From Elephas maximus indicus (taxonomy: Eukaryota > Chordata > Mammalia > Proboscidea > Elephantidae), in contig NC_064822.1 in the NCBI RefSeq assembly GCF_024166365.1, positions 145,396,823 to 145,460,822 on the forward strand: a stretch of DNA of 64,000 nt, written 5' to 3'. Of the stretch, positions 11,376-24,431 are shown one piece after another. Under the pieces are notes generated by a model, which made no database searches, was not told where the DNA came from, and saw only the letters and a list, made by a program, of their open reading frames with translations. The position numbers were made by a program, and so were the translations under genes. Position 1 is the stretch's first letter. Each line of letters starts with the position of its first letter.

Positions 11376-12727
11376 ATCACCACTCGTCTGTCAGTTTGTT
11401 GTACTTTGGTGGCTTGCATGTTGCTGTGATGCAGAATGCTATGCCACCAGTATTTCAAATACCTGCAGGGTCCCCCATGGTGGACAGGTTTGAGCAGAAA
11501 TTCCAGACTAAGACAGACTATGAACAAAGGCCTGGCAATCTACTTCAAAAAAATAAATTGGTCAGTGAACACCTTATGAATAGCAGTGGACCATTGTCTG
11601 ATATAGTGCTGGAAGATGAACCTCTCAGGTTAGAAGGCGCTCAAAATACGACTGGAGAAGAACTGCCTCCTCAAAGTAGAGTTGACCTTAATGAAGTGGA
11701 TGGAGTCGAGCTGTTGGGACCTTCATTTGCTGGTGTGGCATGATTCAAAATGAGAAGAAACAGCTGCAAACATCCATTAATAATTGGAACTTGGAATGTA
11801 CTGCATGGTTTAAAATCAGGAAAGGTGTGCATCCTTTCACCATACTTATTCAATCTATATGCTGAGCAAATAGTTGGAGAAGCTGGACTATATGGAGAAG
11901 AATGGGCCATCAGGATTGAAAGAAGACTCATTAACAACCTATGTATGCAGAGGATACAACCTTGCTTGCTGAAAACTAAGAGGACTCGAAGCACTTACTG
12001 ATGAAAGTCAAAGACTACAGCCTTCAGCGTGGGTTATATCTCAGCATAAAGAAAGTAGAAATCGTCACAACTGGACCAATAAGCAAAATCATGATAAACA
12101 GAGAAATGATTGAAGTTGTCAAGTATTTCATTTTACTGGGATCCACAATTAACGCCCATGGAAGCAAGAGTCAAGAACTCAAAGGATGTATTGTATTGGG
12201 CAAAACTACTGCAAAAGACCACTTTAAAGTTTTAAAAAAAAAAAAAACAAAGATGCTACTTTGAGGATTAAGGTGCGTCTGATGCAAGCCATGATATTTT
12301 TAATCACCTCATATGCATGAGAAATCTGGACAAGGAATAAGGAAGACCAAAGACGAAGTGACATATTTGAATTATGGTGTTGGCAGAGAATATTGAATAT
12401 ACCATGCACTACCAGATAAACAATCAAATCTGTCTTGGTGGAGGTACAGCCAGAATGCTGCTTAAAACCAAGAATGGGGAGACATTATCTCGTGCAGTTT
12501 GGACATGTTATTAGGAGGGACCAGTCCCTGGAGAAGGGTATTAAGCTTGGTAGAGCGTCAGTGAAAAAGAGGAGGACTCTCAACAATATGGACTGACACA
12601 GTGGCTGCAACCATGGGCTGAAATGTAGCAATGATTGTGACGAAGGAGTGGGATCGGACAGGGTTTTGTTCTTTTGTACTTAAGATTGCTATGAGTTGGA
12701 ACCAACTCAACAGCACCTAACAACAAG
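11376..12727 (+). mobile_element. RTE LINE with a large internal deletion
   Basis: The element starts at the RTE 5' end (atcaccactcgtctgtcag) and carries an open 115-codon frame at 11,396-11,743. It reaches the beginning of the endonuclease (IGTWNV, 11,783-11,800) and then joins directly to the RT region after motif A (tgcatggtttaaaatcagg). The junction at about 11,800 shares the bases 'tac' or 'tactg' with both sides. About 2 kb of endonuclease and RT is missing. YADD is YAED here (tatgcagaggat). The 3' end is complete (cagcacctaacaacaag). This copy could not move by itself. Confidence 0.88.
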
Positions 12728-13247
12728 AAGGAGAATAGGCTGGCCTCAGCATAAAATATTCTGGCTTACTATCTGATGATATCCCTCTTTCATCATACTT
12801 TCCCCCACCTGGATTTTTTTTTAGCATTGTTTACACTTGATCTCTGTAAGAGAAAAATGTGTTGCCCGTAATTCTTGAAATGCTTGTCGTTTTCAAGGTC
12901 AGAGTGCTATCCCTATCATGGTAGTCCACTTCCTGTACTGTTACAATGGCCCCTGTCGTTTTCCCCCTTTTCTTTCTGAATAAAGCATCTCCCTATCAAA
13001 GACTGTTTTTGTTTGTTTGTTTTTGCAGAAGGGACAATATTCTGGACCAGGCTAGGTTAGGTTCTCATTCCCAGACTAGTTATTTTTTATTTTTTTAATA
13101 AGGGCAGTTTCTCTTATCTTTGTTAACTATTTTTTTTTAATATTCCTTATAACTTCAAGTCACCAAGCTTTTTTGTTCTATCACAAATTTTATAATGACA
13201 ACATAACTACTGTAATAATTTCAATGTTAATAATAATAAAATTATTA
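12728..13247. other. Unassigned
   Basis: Contains 'ctttctgaataaagcatct' at about 12,971, which resembles a poly-A signal region of an LTR, but no LTR boundary is convincing. Confidence 0.35.
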
Positions 13248-13738
13248 TGTTGCTGTTATGTGCCGTTGAGTCAGTTCTGACTCATAGTGACCCTTTGTAC
13301 AACAGAATGAAACACTGCCCTGTCCCACTCTTTCCTCACAATCTTTGCTATGCTTAAGCCCATTGCTGCAGCCACTGTGTCAATCCATCTTATTGAGGGT
13401 CTTCCTCTTTTTCAGTGACCCTCCACCTTACCAAGGATGAAGTCCTTCTCCAGGGACTGGTCCCCCCTGATAACATGTCCAAAGTACATGAGATGAAGTC
13501 TCACTATCCTTGCTTGTAAGGAGCATTCTGGTTGTACTTCTTCCAAGATAGATTTGTTCATTTTTCTGGCAGTACCTAGTATATTCAATATGCTTCACCA
13601 ACACCGTAATTCAAAGGTGTCAGCTCTACTTTGGTCTTCCTTATTCATTGTCCAGCTTTCGCATGCATATGAGGCAATTGAACATACCATGGCTTGTTTC
13701 AGGTGCTCCTTAGTCCTCAAAGTGGAATCTTCAATTTT
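13248..13738 (-). mobile_element. RTE LINE 3' fragment
   Basis: A 5'-truncated copy whose 3' end lies at 13,248 (rc of …aacagcaacata). It covers the C-terminal coding region and 3' UTR up to about 13,738. It has a 3' UTR variant ('acaatctttgctatgctt') also present at 44,200 and absent from the younger copies, so it is an older subfamily. Confidence 0.85.
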
Positions 13739-13754
13739 GAAGATGTCAAAATTG

Positions 13755-13850
13755 ACATAGCTAATTATGTGCCAGGCTCTGTACCTAACAGATGTATATA
13801 GCCACTTTCAATGCTCAAAACAACTATGATGCTGGCACTGGAGTGAAACT
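13755..13850 (-). repeat. MIR-like fragment
   Basis: 'tatgtgccaggctctgtacc' followed by 'caaaacaactatgatg' fits MIR on the minus strand. Short and diverged. Confidence 0.45.
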
Positions 13851-14811
13851 GGAAATTAATTAGTTCATATTGGTAACTGATTGTCAAACAGTGGCTTTAT
13901 TACTATAGAACTGGTGGAGAACCTAAACTGATAATTGTTCAAGAAGTCTCAGAATTGATCCAATGTGAATGATTTTGATATACAGACAATGACAGACTTT
14001 TGGCTTTTGTAACATTATGCATGAGGTGAAGACTTCTGGACACTCACCAAATCTGTCTTCCTTCTTTGTGGATACACATGCAGCTAGACTTCATTTCTAA
14101 GCATCTTTGTTGTTGAGTATGCCCAAATGACTGAGTTTTAATCCATGGTAAGGGATATGTGTACCTTCTAGACTTTGCCCACACACCTCTCATGTGCTAC
14201 TCCACGCTGTTTTCTTTCCATTGGCTGGATGCAGACAACGAGGAGGCATAGAGGAAAGGGACCAGAGATGACAGACCCTAGAGGAGAGTCATCTCAGCTA
14301 CTTGAGCAGCTGCCCTGGACTGTAACATGAAATTTTGAAATCTATTTGTTAACTATAGTCTACCCTATTCTAACTAATAGAAAACATTAGAGATTTACTT
14401 GATCATTTATAAATAATTTCATAATACATGCAGTTTTTATTTTTGTCACTAGCAATAAATTCAGTAAATACCTGAGGAATGAGTAAATAAATGAATAAGT
14501 GATATAGAATCTTATCTGGCTGACTGACTGATATAAAGCAGGTGTGCTTCACAAGCAGGGGGAAAAGTATTTTTAACTGACTCCTCTATAATTCAGCCAG
14601 CTAGACTTCTAGAAAAGTCTTCTGCACTAAAAATGAAATAGTGGTTTTTCTCCTTGTCTTTGCAAAGCAAACCACCATTTCACAAGCATCAGTTCTTATC
14701 CTTCAAATATGTGTTTTGGGGAAAGCTCAGTTATATAATAACTTCTTCCTCAATGATAGTACTATCAGCTCCGATTTTACAAACAAGGAAATTGCTGATT
14801 TTATTGCTGCT
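13851..14811. other. Unassigned, possibly ancient repeat
   Basis: 14,035-14,330 has the feel of an old LTR or MER unit (paired 'gaggaggcatagaggaaagg' and 'gagagtcatctcagct' blocks) but I cannot name it. No gene seen. Confidence 0.35.
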
Positions 14812-15598
14812 GTATTGTCTTACAGTTATGTAGGTTAGAAGTCTGACACGGGTCTCACTGGGATAAAATCAAGGTGTTAGTCTCCCAAAGTCACCTTTTA
14901 ACTAAATAGCAGGTTAGCTCAAAAAACAGTGTCACACTTGAGTACTGTGCTCTTTTTAAAAATTATCTGTGTGAGACCAAATGGTCAACAGTTACTCTAA
15001 AGTAAGGATGAGAAGGTTGGGGGACAGTGAAACTCAGCATGTGGGAACGGAACAACTAGAACGGAAGTAATGGGAATGTTGACACAATATGAAGGATCTA
15101 ACCAATATCGCTGAACAACATGTGTAGAAGTTGTTGAACGAAAACCTGTTTTGCTGTATATACTTTCATCAAAATACAACAAAATATTACAAAATTAAAA
15201 AATCAAGGTTTTAGCAGGGCTGAGTTCCTTTCTGGGGGTCCTAGGGAAGAATCCTTTTCCTTACCTTTTTTAGCTTTTAGAGGCCACTTACATTTGTTCG
15301 CTTCTGACTCTCTTCCTCCATTGTCAAATTCAGCAAAGGTGGGTTGAGTCCTTCTTATATGGAATAACTCTGACCTCTTCTGTCTCCCTCATCCACTTAT
15401 AAAGACCCTTGTGATTACGTTTGGCCCACCCAGATAATTTTGAATTATCTCCCTATTTTAAGGTCAACAGATTAGCAACCTTAATTCCATCTGCAACATT
15501 AATTCTCCTTTGCTATGTAACCTAATATATTTACAGGTTCAGGGGATTAGGACGTAGACATGTTTGGGGGGCATTATTCCACCTACCACAGAAACTGA
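14812..15598 (-). mobile_element. MLT1-like LTR (minus), split by a retroposon
   Basis: The minus strand reads 'tgtggtaggtggaataatgc', 'cctaatcccctgaacctgta', a 'gggtgggcc' block and ends 'gtcagacttctaacctacat'. The insertion 14,881-15,198 divides it. Confidence 0.7.
14881..15198 (+). mobile_element. L1-3'-end-like retroposon with 16-bp target-site duplication
   Basis: This 318-base insert ends in an A-rich tail and is bounded by aaaatcaaggtgttag (14,865-14,880) and aaaatcaaggttttag (15,199-15,214), one mismatch in 16. Its last roughly 70 bases ('acaacatgtgtagaagttg', 'ctttcatcaaaatacaac') resemble the 3' end of the L1 at 38,840-38,900. It interrupts an MLT1-like LTR. The family of its 5' part is unresolved. 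Confidence 0.65.
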
Positions 15599-16689
15599 GG
15601 CACACAGGTGTACAGTTGGCATTACAAGCATGTGGATTCATTCCAAGTATCTTTGTTACCCAGTTTTTAGCTTTTCATTGGTGATTAAATTCATTCTTCT
15701 ACATGTTTTAGCTCTGATACTACTTTCTTGGTAAGGACGTCTTCATTTTAAAATAATTTGAATTTTTATTACATTCTTTTTATGTGGCTAACCCGTCTTT
15801 GTGACACAGATTTGATTAGTACACAGATACTGCCATCCACATTTCTCTGGGCTTCCAGAATTATTGACATTTTAAATACCACTTTATTGTAGTAAAATAA
15901 AAATCTCTCTGTCATAATATAGAAAATATATGCCTGTGTTGCTCACTCTCCATTTGTCCTCTGCCTCAGATCTATTCTCTTCTCTTTGTCATACTTTGTT
16001 TCTACAGAAGGAATAATACAAATCCCAGACTTGTTTAGCAACTGGCTTCAAAATAGACTGAGCCAATGGGAGCCAAGAGCAGATAACAGTGTTGGAAGAG
16101 AGAGAGCACAGGGTTTTTTTTTTCCTTTGCTTCCTCCCTGCCTTGGCATATAGGATTGGTTCTACATTCATCACAACTTCCACCGGAAGGTCCTGGTCCA
16201 CAGTTCCAGCTATCACTGAGTTTTAGGTGTCACTGTATCCCCACTGCACCCTACTCCCGCACCTTTTTTTTTTTTTTTACTAAGGGTAGTGCTAGCTTCC
16301 CATTGTTCTGGTGTCTGGTGCATTACCAACTCTTGCTTTTTCCCTTCCTTTTCTCGTACTTCTGTAAGTTGTCTTTTCAACAAGTTGCTTCATTTAAAAC
16401 AAATCCTGTTTTCTGCTGGAAATCTGATACAATATCTTCAAGCAAATTTTTCACAAACTGCTTTTTGAAAAAAAAAAAAAAAACTTTTGTTAATGGTAAA
16501 ACAAACACATTTCCAACTCAATGGGACTATTACCTCTGCTTGGATGTTTTTTTTTTTGGATGATATACAAAAATGGCTCTGAGAAAAGGAAAGAAGATAA
16601 TCAGTAGGGTCTTTCTTCTCTTTCTCTGTTATCTTGCTCTTGCTTATATTTTGTGGTATCCTTGGAGAGCTCAGAACCACTCATTTGTT
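15599..16689. other. Unassigned
   Basis: No gene. T17 at 16,265, A15 at 16,469 and T10 at 16,548 are homopolymers. 15,965-16,240 may be an ancient repeat. Confidence 0.4.
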
Positions 16690-17860
16690 CATTTAATAAT
16701 TCATTCATCATTCAGTATTTATTTAGAACCCATTATTGTAATATATTGATGAGCAAAAGAGACAAGGTCCTTGCCCTCATGGAGCTTGTAGCCAAACGGG
16801 GAGAGGTAGAGAGAGACAATTTTAAATCACGCAAATATAAAATTACAAATTGTCTTACCTGCTATAAAAGAAAAGTACAGGGAACTATAACATGGAAGGA
16901 GGATGGGCATAATTAATTGTGGAAGCTTCTTTATGAAGTGATGTGTGAGCTGAAGTTTGAAGGAAAGGAACAGTAACTCAGAGTACTTGTGGTGATGGCA
17001 GGAGCCTGTAGAGTGGCGGTAAGAAAGTTTCAAGGAAAGCACAAAAATGTACAAAGGCATTGAGCAATCACAGAGCTTAACACTTTTGAGAAAGTCAGAA
17101 ACAAATGAAGCTGGGTTGCACAGAGCAAGAATAGTAGGAGATAATGTGAGGGATGAACCAGAGGCCAAACCAGTCAGGATTTTGCAGCCTTGTTAAATAT
17201 ATTGGTCATCACCTTAAGAGCTATTGGAGGCCATGGAATGATTTTAAGTAGGTGAGTGACGACACAATTTGTTTCTTTAAATGAATATAGTTGCTGCTGA
17301 GATAGTTCCCAAGGAGACATGAAGCTAGCATGGTGGAAGGTTTCTCATCGAAGCAAGTGATGAAAGTAGCTGAGACCAGGATGGCAATATAGTAGAGATA
17401 CAGAAAAGTGGACAAATTCAAGAGATGGTTAAAAGGTAAAATGGTAGGTCTTTATGAAAAATAGGATGTGAGGATAAAGGAAGAGGAATGAGTCCTAGGT
17501 TTCTAGCTTGTGAAGTGGGATGAGGCCTTGAATGAGACAGGGACAATTGGAGGAAATTCAAGTTTAGAGGGAGGAACAGCGCATGTTGAGTTTAGGATGT
17601 GGCTGCTTTGACTTTTAAATAGATACCTAAGTAGCTGAGTCTCACAGGCATATACACAATGTTTCTGGACCCTCAGAGAAGAGACCTGAATAGAGAAATG
17701 TGGGCTCATTAGAGAACAAATGGTGACTGACATCCTGAATAAGGAGGAGAATGAATAGAATGAGAAAGGAGGTGATCTTCAAGAAGTGTAGGGTTTAGCA
17801 GAAGTGGCCATTGTGATTGATCCAGGAAGTATTAGGTGACATATGTCATGTCCTTTAGGA
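16690..17860 (+). repeat. Long copy of the ancient LINE-like repeat
   Basis: The series 'catttaataattcattcatc', 'ccttgccctcatggagctt', 'tttgcagccttgttaaata', 'ctattggaggccatgg' and 'ggatgtgaggataaag' follows the same order as the repeat at 740 and 29,985. This is the most complete of the three, over 1.1 kb. Confidence 0.6.
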
Positions 17861-19589
17861 AAATTTACCAAAGATATTAGGACCACTTGACTCTCTGACC
17901 TCCATTACTTTGCCTAAGTCATAGCTATACTACTTTTTTCTAAAAAGAAATATTTTATTTCACTTCTTTTGTCACTCCTCCCTGTTGAAAGAAAATAAAT
18001 CAAAAACCTTAAAATTTTTTGTACAGTCTGAATAAAATGACTGTTTCAATTTTCTGGTATTTACTTATATTAGTTATAAAAATCCAGCTTTATATTGTAA
18101 ACACTTTGAAATGGAGTTTCCTTTGCAGTAGTTCTTAATGTTGAGATGTTATGAATCCTTTGAGTATCTGATGAAATAATAAACCTCTTGTCGTAGAAGA
18201 AAGTGAATATGCCCACATTCAAAATTTTGCAACCAAATCCATGAGGCTCAGGAACCTGCGAAGTCCATCACCCATCCATAGGCTCCCTAGAGCTTGGAGA
18301 TTAAATCCTCCTGTACCAAGGGAACACAGAAAGAGTGTTTTGCTCTTTTTATCTTAATTTTAGTGATATAACAGACTGCTTTGATTTTGGATACATTAGG
18401 TATTTTTGAAGGATGTGAATTCCTGATATTCTACATGTGTTTTGTTTCAAGATTTGTGGCTTTTAATGATTATATATTGTGACACTTTTCATGACATTGA
18501 GCCTCTGCACCAATGACAAAATGGAAGATCAAAGAAGTTTTGAAGAAGAAAAAAAGCAAACATTGATTTCACAAAAACTATCACTACAGAGTAACTTTCA
18601 ACCTGGTAAATTTTCCCTTTGGCAACCAAATTATTTTTTTCTTTGTGCACAAACATATTTATTTGATTTTTCCTTATTCTTTTCCCCTGGAGGAGTACAC
18701 TGAAACTGAGCTATGCACAAAGTATGAGAAATCTTTTCTAGACCGTTATCTAAAACATAACAGATTGTAAACACAGTAATATAAGACATGCAAAATTAAT
18801 GTCTCTGCTTTTCCCATAATTTTTTAATAGCTACAATTCTTCCTTCTGACAGTCCCTTATTGAGACTACGAAGCCGCTGGTTTTTACTGTGGGTTTTAGT
18901 TTTTGGCATCCTATTTTATAGCAATATATTGAATTGGCTTTCTAGCTGCAATATCACTGTAGGTATAGAAGATTCTTGAAGATACGCTTGTAGTTCGATT
19001 TACTTTATTCAGGGTCGGTCACTTGGCTGTTCTGGCCACTGGTCCTAGGTCCCTGGGTAAGAGAGAACTCCATCACTGTTACCCACACCTGGCACATGGC
19101 AGGATCTCAATAAGTCATTGCTGTCATTAAACAAGACAAGTGTGACTTAGTGACCTAGAAAATCTGACTCAGAATCCCAGCAGCAGCCCTACTCTCTACA
19201 AATGCAAAGAATAGCTCTCTGAGAAGCTCCAGTTGGGTGAGATCTGGTGTGTTTTATAATGTTTCGTTAGAGAGATAGCCTTGTATTTGAAATATAAATA
19301 CTTCCAATGAGGAAACTATGCAAACAGGAGGGAAGAGGCTAGCACCAGGTTGGCATGCAGAGAACTCATGATAGTAGTGATAGGGATAGTGGTTCACAGA
19401 GTGAAAGAGAAAACAGAGTGAGCTGAAAGTTGTGCTCTTGACCACATGCCAAGGGTAAGCCAAGATTTAAATTTGCCACCAAAGTATGATACCCCAAAGA
19501 AAGGAATAGTCAGAAAATTGTCAAACCGGCCCATATTTTCACTTTTCCTTAAATATTTCTTTTTGGGAGTAACTTAAGGAGAAAATGAA
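17861..19589. other. Mostly unassigned; short L2/MIR-type tail near 19.1 kb
   Basis: 'acctggcacatggcaggatc' then 'tcaataagtcattg' (19,086-19,125) is a typical L2/MIR 3' end. The rest carries no gene or nameable repeat. Confidence 0.45.
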
Positions 19590-19604
19590 CGAAGTTTAGT
19601 TTTT
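19590..19604. repeat. L1 target-site duplication, 3' side
   Basis: Direct repeat cgaagtttagttttt, identical to 26,938-26,952, bounds the L1 poly-A end. Confidence 0.92.
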
Positions 19605-19625
19605 TGTGTGTGTGTGTGTTTTTTA

Positions 19626-20612
19626 ATTAATTTTTATTAAGCTTCAAGTGAACATTTACCATTCCAATCAGTCTGTCACATGTAGGTTTACATACATCTT
19701 ACTCCCTTCTCCCACTTGCTCTCCCCCTATTGAGTCAGCCCTTTCAGTCTCTCGTTTGGTGCCAATTTTGCCATCTTCCCTCTCTCTCTAGCTTCCCATC
19801 CCCCCTCCAGTCAAGAGTTGCCAACACACTCTCCAGTGTCCACCTAATTTAATTGGCTCACTCTTCATCATCATCTCTCTCCCCCCCACTGACCAGTCCT
19901 TTTCATGCCTGATGAGTTGTCTTCGGGGATGGTTCCTGTCCTGTGCCATCAGAAGTTCTGGGGAGCATTGTCTCTGGGGTTCCTCTAGTCGCATTCATAT
20001 CATTAGGTATGGTCTTTTTATGAGAATTTGGGGTCTGTATCCCGTTGGCCTTCTGCTCCCTCAGGAGTTGTCTGTTGTGCTCCCTAGCAGGGCAGACATC
20101 GTTTGTGCCCAGGCACCAACTAGTTCTTCTGGTCTCAGGATAATGTAGGTCTCTGGTTCATGTGGCCCTTTCTGTCTCTTGGGTTCTTAGTTGTCGTGTG
20201 GCCTTGGTGTTCTTCCTTTGCCTTTGCTCCAGTTGGGTTGAGACCAATTGATGTCTCTTAGATGGCCGCTTATTGGCATTTAGGACCCCAGGCACCACAA
20301 TTCCAAGTGGGATGCAGAATGTTTTCATAATAGAATTATTTTGCCCGTTGACTTAGAAGTCTCCTCAAACCATGTTCCCCAGACCCCAGCCCCTGCTCCA
20401 CTGACCTTTGAAGCTTTCATTTTATCCCGGAAACCTCTTTGCTTTTAGTCCAGTCCAATTAGGCTGACCTTCCTTGTATTGTGTGTTGTCTTTCTCTTCA
20501 CCCAAAGCAGTTCTTATCTACTGATTGATCAATAAAAAACCCTCTCCCTCCCTCCCCCCTTTGTAACCACAAAAGTATGTGTTCTTCTCCGTTTTTTCTA
20601 TTTCTCAAGATC
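19626..20612 (-). other. L1 3' UTR
   Basis: This is about 1 kb of non-coding sequence between the ORF2 stop and the A-rich tail, ending in an aataaa-type signal (read on the minus strand) near 19,640. The 3' UTR block 'gccatctaaga' also occurs in the older L1 at 38,319-38,329. Confidence 0.8.
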
Positions 20613-23600
20613 TTATAATAGTGGTCTTATACTATATTTGTCCTTTTGCCTCTGACTTATTTCACTCAGCATAATGCCTTCCAGATTCCTCCATGTTATG
20701 AAATGTTTCAGAGATTCGTCACTGTTCTTTATCGATGCGTAGTATTCCATTGTGTGAATATACCACAATTTATTTACCCATTCATCCGTTGACGGACATC
20801 TTGGTTGCTTCCAGCTTTTTGCTATTGTAAACAGAGCTGCAATAAACATGGGTGTGCATGTGTCTGTTTGTGTGAAGGCTCTTGTATCTCTAGGGTATAT
20901 TCCGAGGAGTGGGATTTCTGGGTTGTATGGTAGTTCTATTTCTAACTGTTTAAGATAGCTCCAGATGGATTTCCAAAGTGGTTGTACCATTTTACATTCC
21001 CGCCAGCAGTGTATGAGAGTTCCAATCTCTCCACAGCCTCTCCAACATTTATTATTTTGTGTTTTTTGGATTAATGCCAGTCTAGTTGGTGTGAGATGGA
21101 ATCTCATCGTAGTTTTAATTTGCATTTCTCTAATGGCTAATGATCGGGAGCATTTTCTCATGTATCTGTTGGCTGCCTGAATATCTTCTTTAGTGAAATG
21201 TGTGTTCATATCCTTTGCCCACTTCTTGATTGGGTTGCTTGTCTTTTTGTGGTTGAGTTTTGACAGAATCATGTAGATTTTAGAGATCAGGCGCTGGTCT
21301 GAGATGTCATAGCTGAATATTCTTTCCCAGTCTGTAGGTGGTCTTTTTACTCTTTTGGTGAAGTCTTTAGATGAGCATAGGTGTTTGATCTTTAGGAGCT
21401 CCCAGTTATCTGGTTTCTCTTCATCATTTTTGGTAATGTTTTGTATTCTGTTTATGCCCTGTATTAGGGCTCCTAGGGTTGTCCCTATTTTTTCTTCCAT
21501 GATCTTTATTGTTTTAGTCTTTATGTTTAGGTCTTTGATCCACTTGGAGTTAGTTTTTGTGCATGGTGTGAGGTATGGGTCCTGTTTCATTCTTTTGCAA
21601 ATGGATATCCAGTTATGCCAGCACCATTTGTTAAAAAGACTGTCATTTCCCCAATTGACTGAGACTGGTCCTTTGTCAAATATCAGCTGCTCATACATGG
21701 ATGGATTTATATCTGGGTTCTCAATTCTGTGCCATTGGTCTATGGGCCTGTTGTTGTACTAGTACCAGGCTGTTTTGACTACTGTAGCTGTATAATAGGT
21801 TCTGAAATCAGGTAGAGTGAGGCCTCCCACTTTCTTCTTCTTTTTCAGTAATGCTTTGCTTATCCGGGGGTTCTTTCCCTTCCATATGAAATTAGTGATT
21901 TGTTTCTCTATCCCCTTAAAATATGACATTGGTGTTTGGATTGGAAGTGCGTTATATGTATAGATGGCTTTTGGTAGAATAGACATTTTTACTATGTTAA
22001 GTCTTCCTATCCATGAGCAGGGTATGTTCTTCCACTTAAGTATGTCCTTTTGAATTTCTTGTAGCAGAGTTTTATAGTTTTCTTTGTATAGGTCTTTTAC
22101 ATCCTTGGTAAGATTTATTCCTAAGTATTTTATCTTCTTGGGGGCTACTGTGAATGGTATTGATTTGGTTATTGCCCCTTTGGTGTTCTTTTTGTTGATG
22201 TAGAGGAATCCAAGTGATTTTTGTATGTTTATTTTATAACCTGAGACTCTTCCAAACTATTCTATTAGTTTCAGTAGTTTTCTGGAGGATTCCTTAGGGT
22301 TTTCCATGTATACGATCATGTCATCTGCAAATAGTGATAGCTTTACTTCCTCCTTGCCAATCTGGATACCCTTTATTTCTTTGTCTAGCCTAATTGCCCT
22401 GGCTAGAACTTCAAGTACGATGTTGAATAAGAGTGGTGATAAAGGGCATCCTTGTCTGGTTCCCGTTCTCAGGGGAAATGCTTTCAGGTTCTCTCCATTT
22501 AAAGTGATATTGGCTGTTGGCTTTGCATAGATGCCCTTTATTATGTTGAGGAATTTACCTTCAATTCCTATTTTGGTAAGAGTTTTTATCATAAATGGGT
22601 GTTGAACTTTGTCAAATGCCTTTTCTGCATCTGTTGATAAGATCATATGGTTTTTATCTTTTGTTTTATTTATGTGATGGATTACATTAATGGTTTTTCT
22701 GATATTAAACCAGCCTTGCATACCTGGTATAAATCCCACTTGATCAGGGTGAAGTATTTTTTTCATGTGTTGTTGGATTCTATTGGCTAGAATTTTGTTG
22801 AGGATTTTTGCATCTATGTTCATGAGGGATATAGGTCTAAAATTTTCTTTTTTTGTAATGTCTTTTTACTTGGTTTTGGTATCAGGGAGATGGTAGCTTC
22901 ATAGAATGAGTTGGGTAGTATTCCGTCTTTTTCTATACTTTGAAATACCTTCAGTAGTAGTGGTGTTAAGTCTTCTCTGAAGGTTTGGTAGAACTCTGCA
23001 GTGAAGCCGTCTGGGCCAGGACTTTTTTTTTTTTGGAAGTTTTTTGATTACCGTTTCAATCTCTTTTTTTGTTATGGGTCTATTTAGTTGTTCTACTTCT
23101 GAATGTGTTAGTTTAGGTAGGTAGTATTTTTCCAAGAATTTATCCATTTCTTCTAGGTTTTCAAATTTGTTAGAGTACAATTTTACGTAGTAATCTGAAA
23201 TGATTCTTTTAATTTCATTTGGCTCTGTTGTGATGTGGTCCTTCTCGTTTCTTATTCGGGTTATTTATTTCCCTTCCTGTTTTTCTTTAGTCAGTCTGGC
23301 CAATGGTTTATCAATTTTGTTAATTTTTTCAAAAAACCAGCTTTTGGCTTTGTTAATTTTTTCAATTGTTTTTCTGTTCTCTAATTCATTTAGTTCAGCT
23401 CTAATTTTTATTATTTGTTTTCTTCTGGTGCCTGATGGGTTCTTTTGTTGCTCACTTTCTATTTGTTCAAGTTGTAGGGACAGTTCTCTGATTTTGGCTC
23501 TTTCTTCTTTTTGTATGTGTGCATTTATCGATATAAATTGGCCTCTGAGCACTGCTTTTGCTGTGTCCCAGAGGTTTTGATAGGAAGTATTTTCATTCTC

Positions 23601-24431
23601 GTTGCTTTCTAAGAATTTCCTTATTCTCTCCTTGATGTCTTCTATAACCCAGTCTTTTTTCAGGAGGGTATTGTTCATTTTCCAAGTATTTGATTTCTTT
23701 TCCCTAGTTTTTCTGTTATTGATTTCTAGCTTCATTGCCTTGTGGTCTGAGAAGATGCTTTGTAATATTTCGATGTTTTGGATTCTACCAAGATTTGTTT
23801 TGTGACCTAATATGTGGTCTATTCTAGAGAATGTTCCATGTGCACTAGAAAAAAAAGTATACTTTGCAGCAGTTGGGTGGAGAGTTCTGTATAAGTCAAT
23901 GAGGTCAAGTTGGTTGATTGTTGTAATTAGATCTTCCGTGTCTCTGTTGAGCTTCTTACTGGATGTCCTGTCCTTCTCCAAAAGTGGTGTGTTGAAGTCT
24001 CCTACTATAAATGTGGAGGCGTCTATCTCGCTTTTCAATTCTGTTAAAATTTGATTTATGTATCATGCAGCCCTGTCATTGGGTGCGTAAATATTTAATA
24101 TGGTTATATCTTCCTGATCAATTGTCCCTTTTATCATTATGTAGTGTCCTTCTTTATCCTTTGTGGCGGATTTAAGTCTAAAGTCTATTTTGTCAGAAAT
24201 TAATATTGCTACTCCTCTTCTTTTTTGCTTATTATTTGCTTGATATATTTTTTTCCATCCTTTGAGTTTTAGTTTGTTTGTGTCTCTAAGTCTAAGGTGT
24301 GTCTCTTGTAGGCAGCATATAAACGGATTGTGTTTCTTTATCGAGTCCGTGACTCTCTGTCTCTTTATTGGTGCATTTAGTCCATTTACATTCAGCGTAA
24401 TTATAGATAAATAAGTTTTTAGTGCTGTCAT
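20613..24431 (-). pseudogene. L1 ORF2p (endonuclease / reverse transcriptase), interrupted
   Basis: The span equals 1,273 codons, the normal L1 ORF2 length. The endonuclease shows TLNVNG, QETH, GDFN and SDH active-site blocks, the reverse transcriptase shows FADD near 22,325, and the C-terminus has a Cys-His knuckle of form C-x3-C-x7-H-x4-C near 20,985. In-frame stops lie at 24,063, 23,265, 22,257 and 21,759. The first (AA-stop-YINQ) looks like CGA to TGA decay. A T12 run at 23,023-23,034 shifts the frame and a second indel at about 22,861-22,868 restores it. ORF2p nicks DNA and reverse-transcribes L1 RNA at the nick; this copy cannot make a full product. Confidence 0.92.

Noticed and set aside
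11396..11743. 115-codon frame at the start of the 11.4-kb RTE as a possible gene
   Set aside because: It is the RTE 5' region, repeated in the other copies; whether it is coding in an intact RTE cannot be told from this copy.
16156..16563. 135-codon plus-strand frame
   Set aside because: Dominated by homopolymer-encoded Phe and Lys runs; chance.
21355..21762. 135-codon plus-strand frame
   Set aside because: Antisense shadow of L1 ORF2 on the minus strand.
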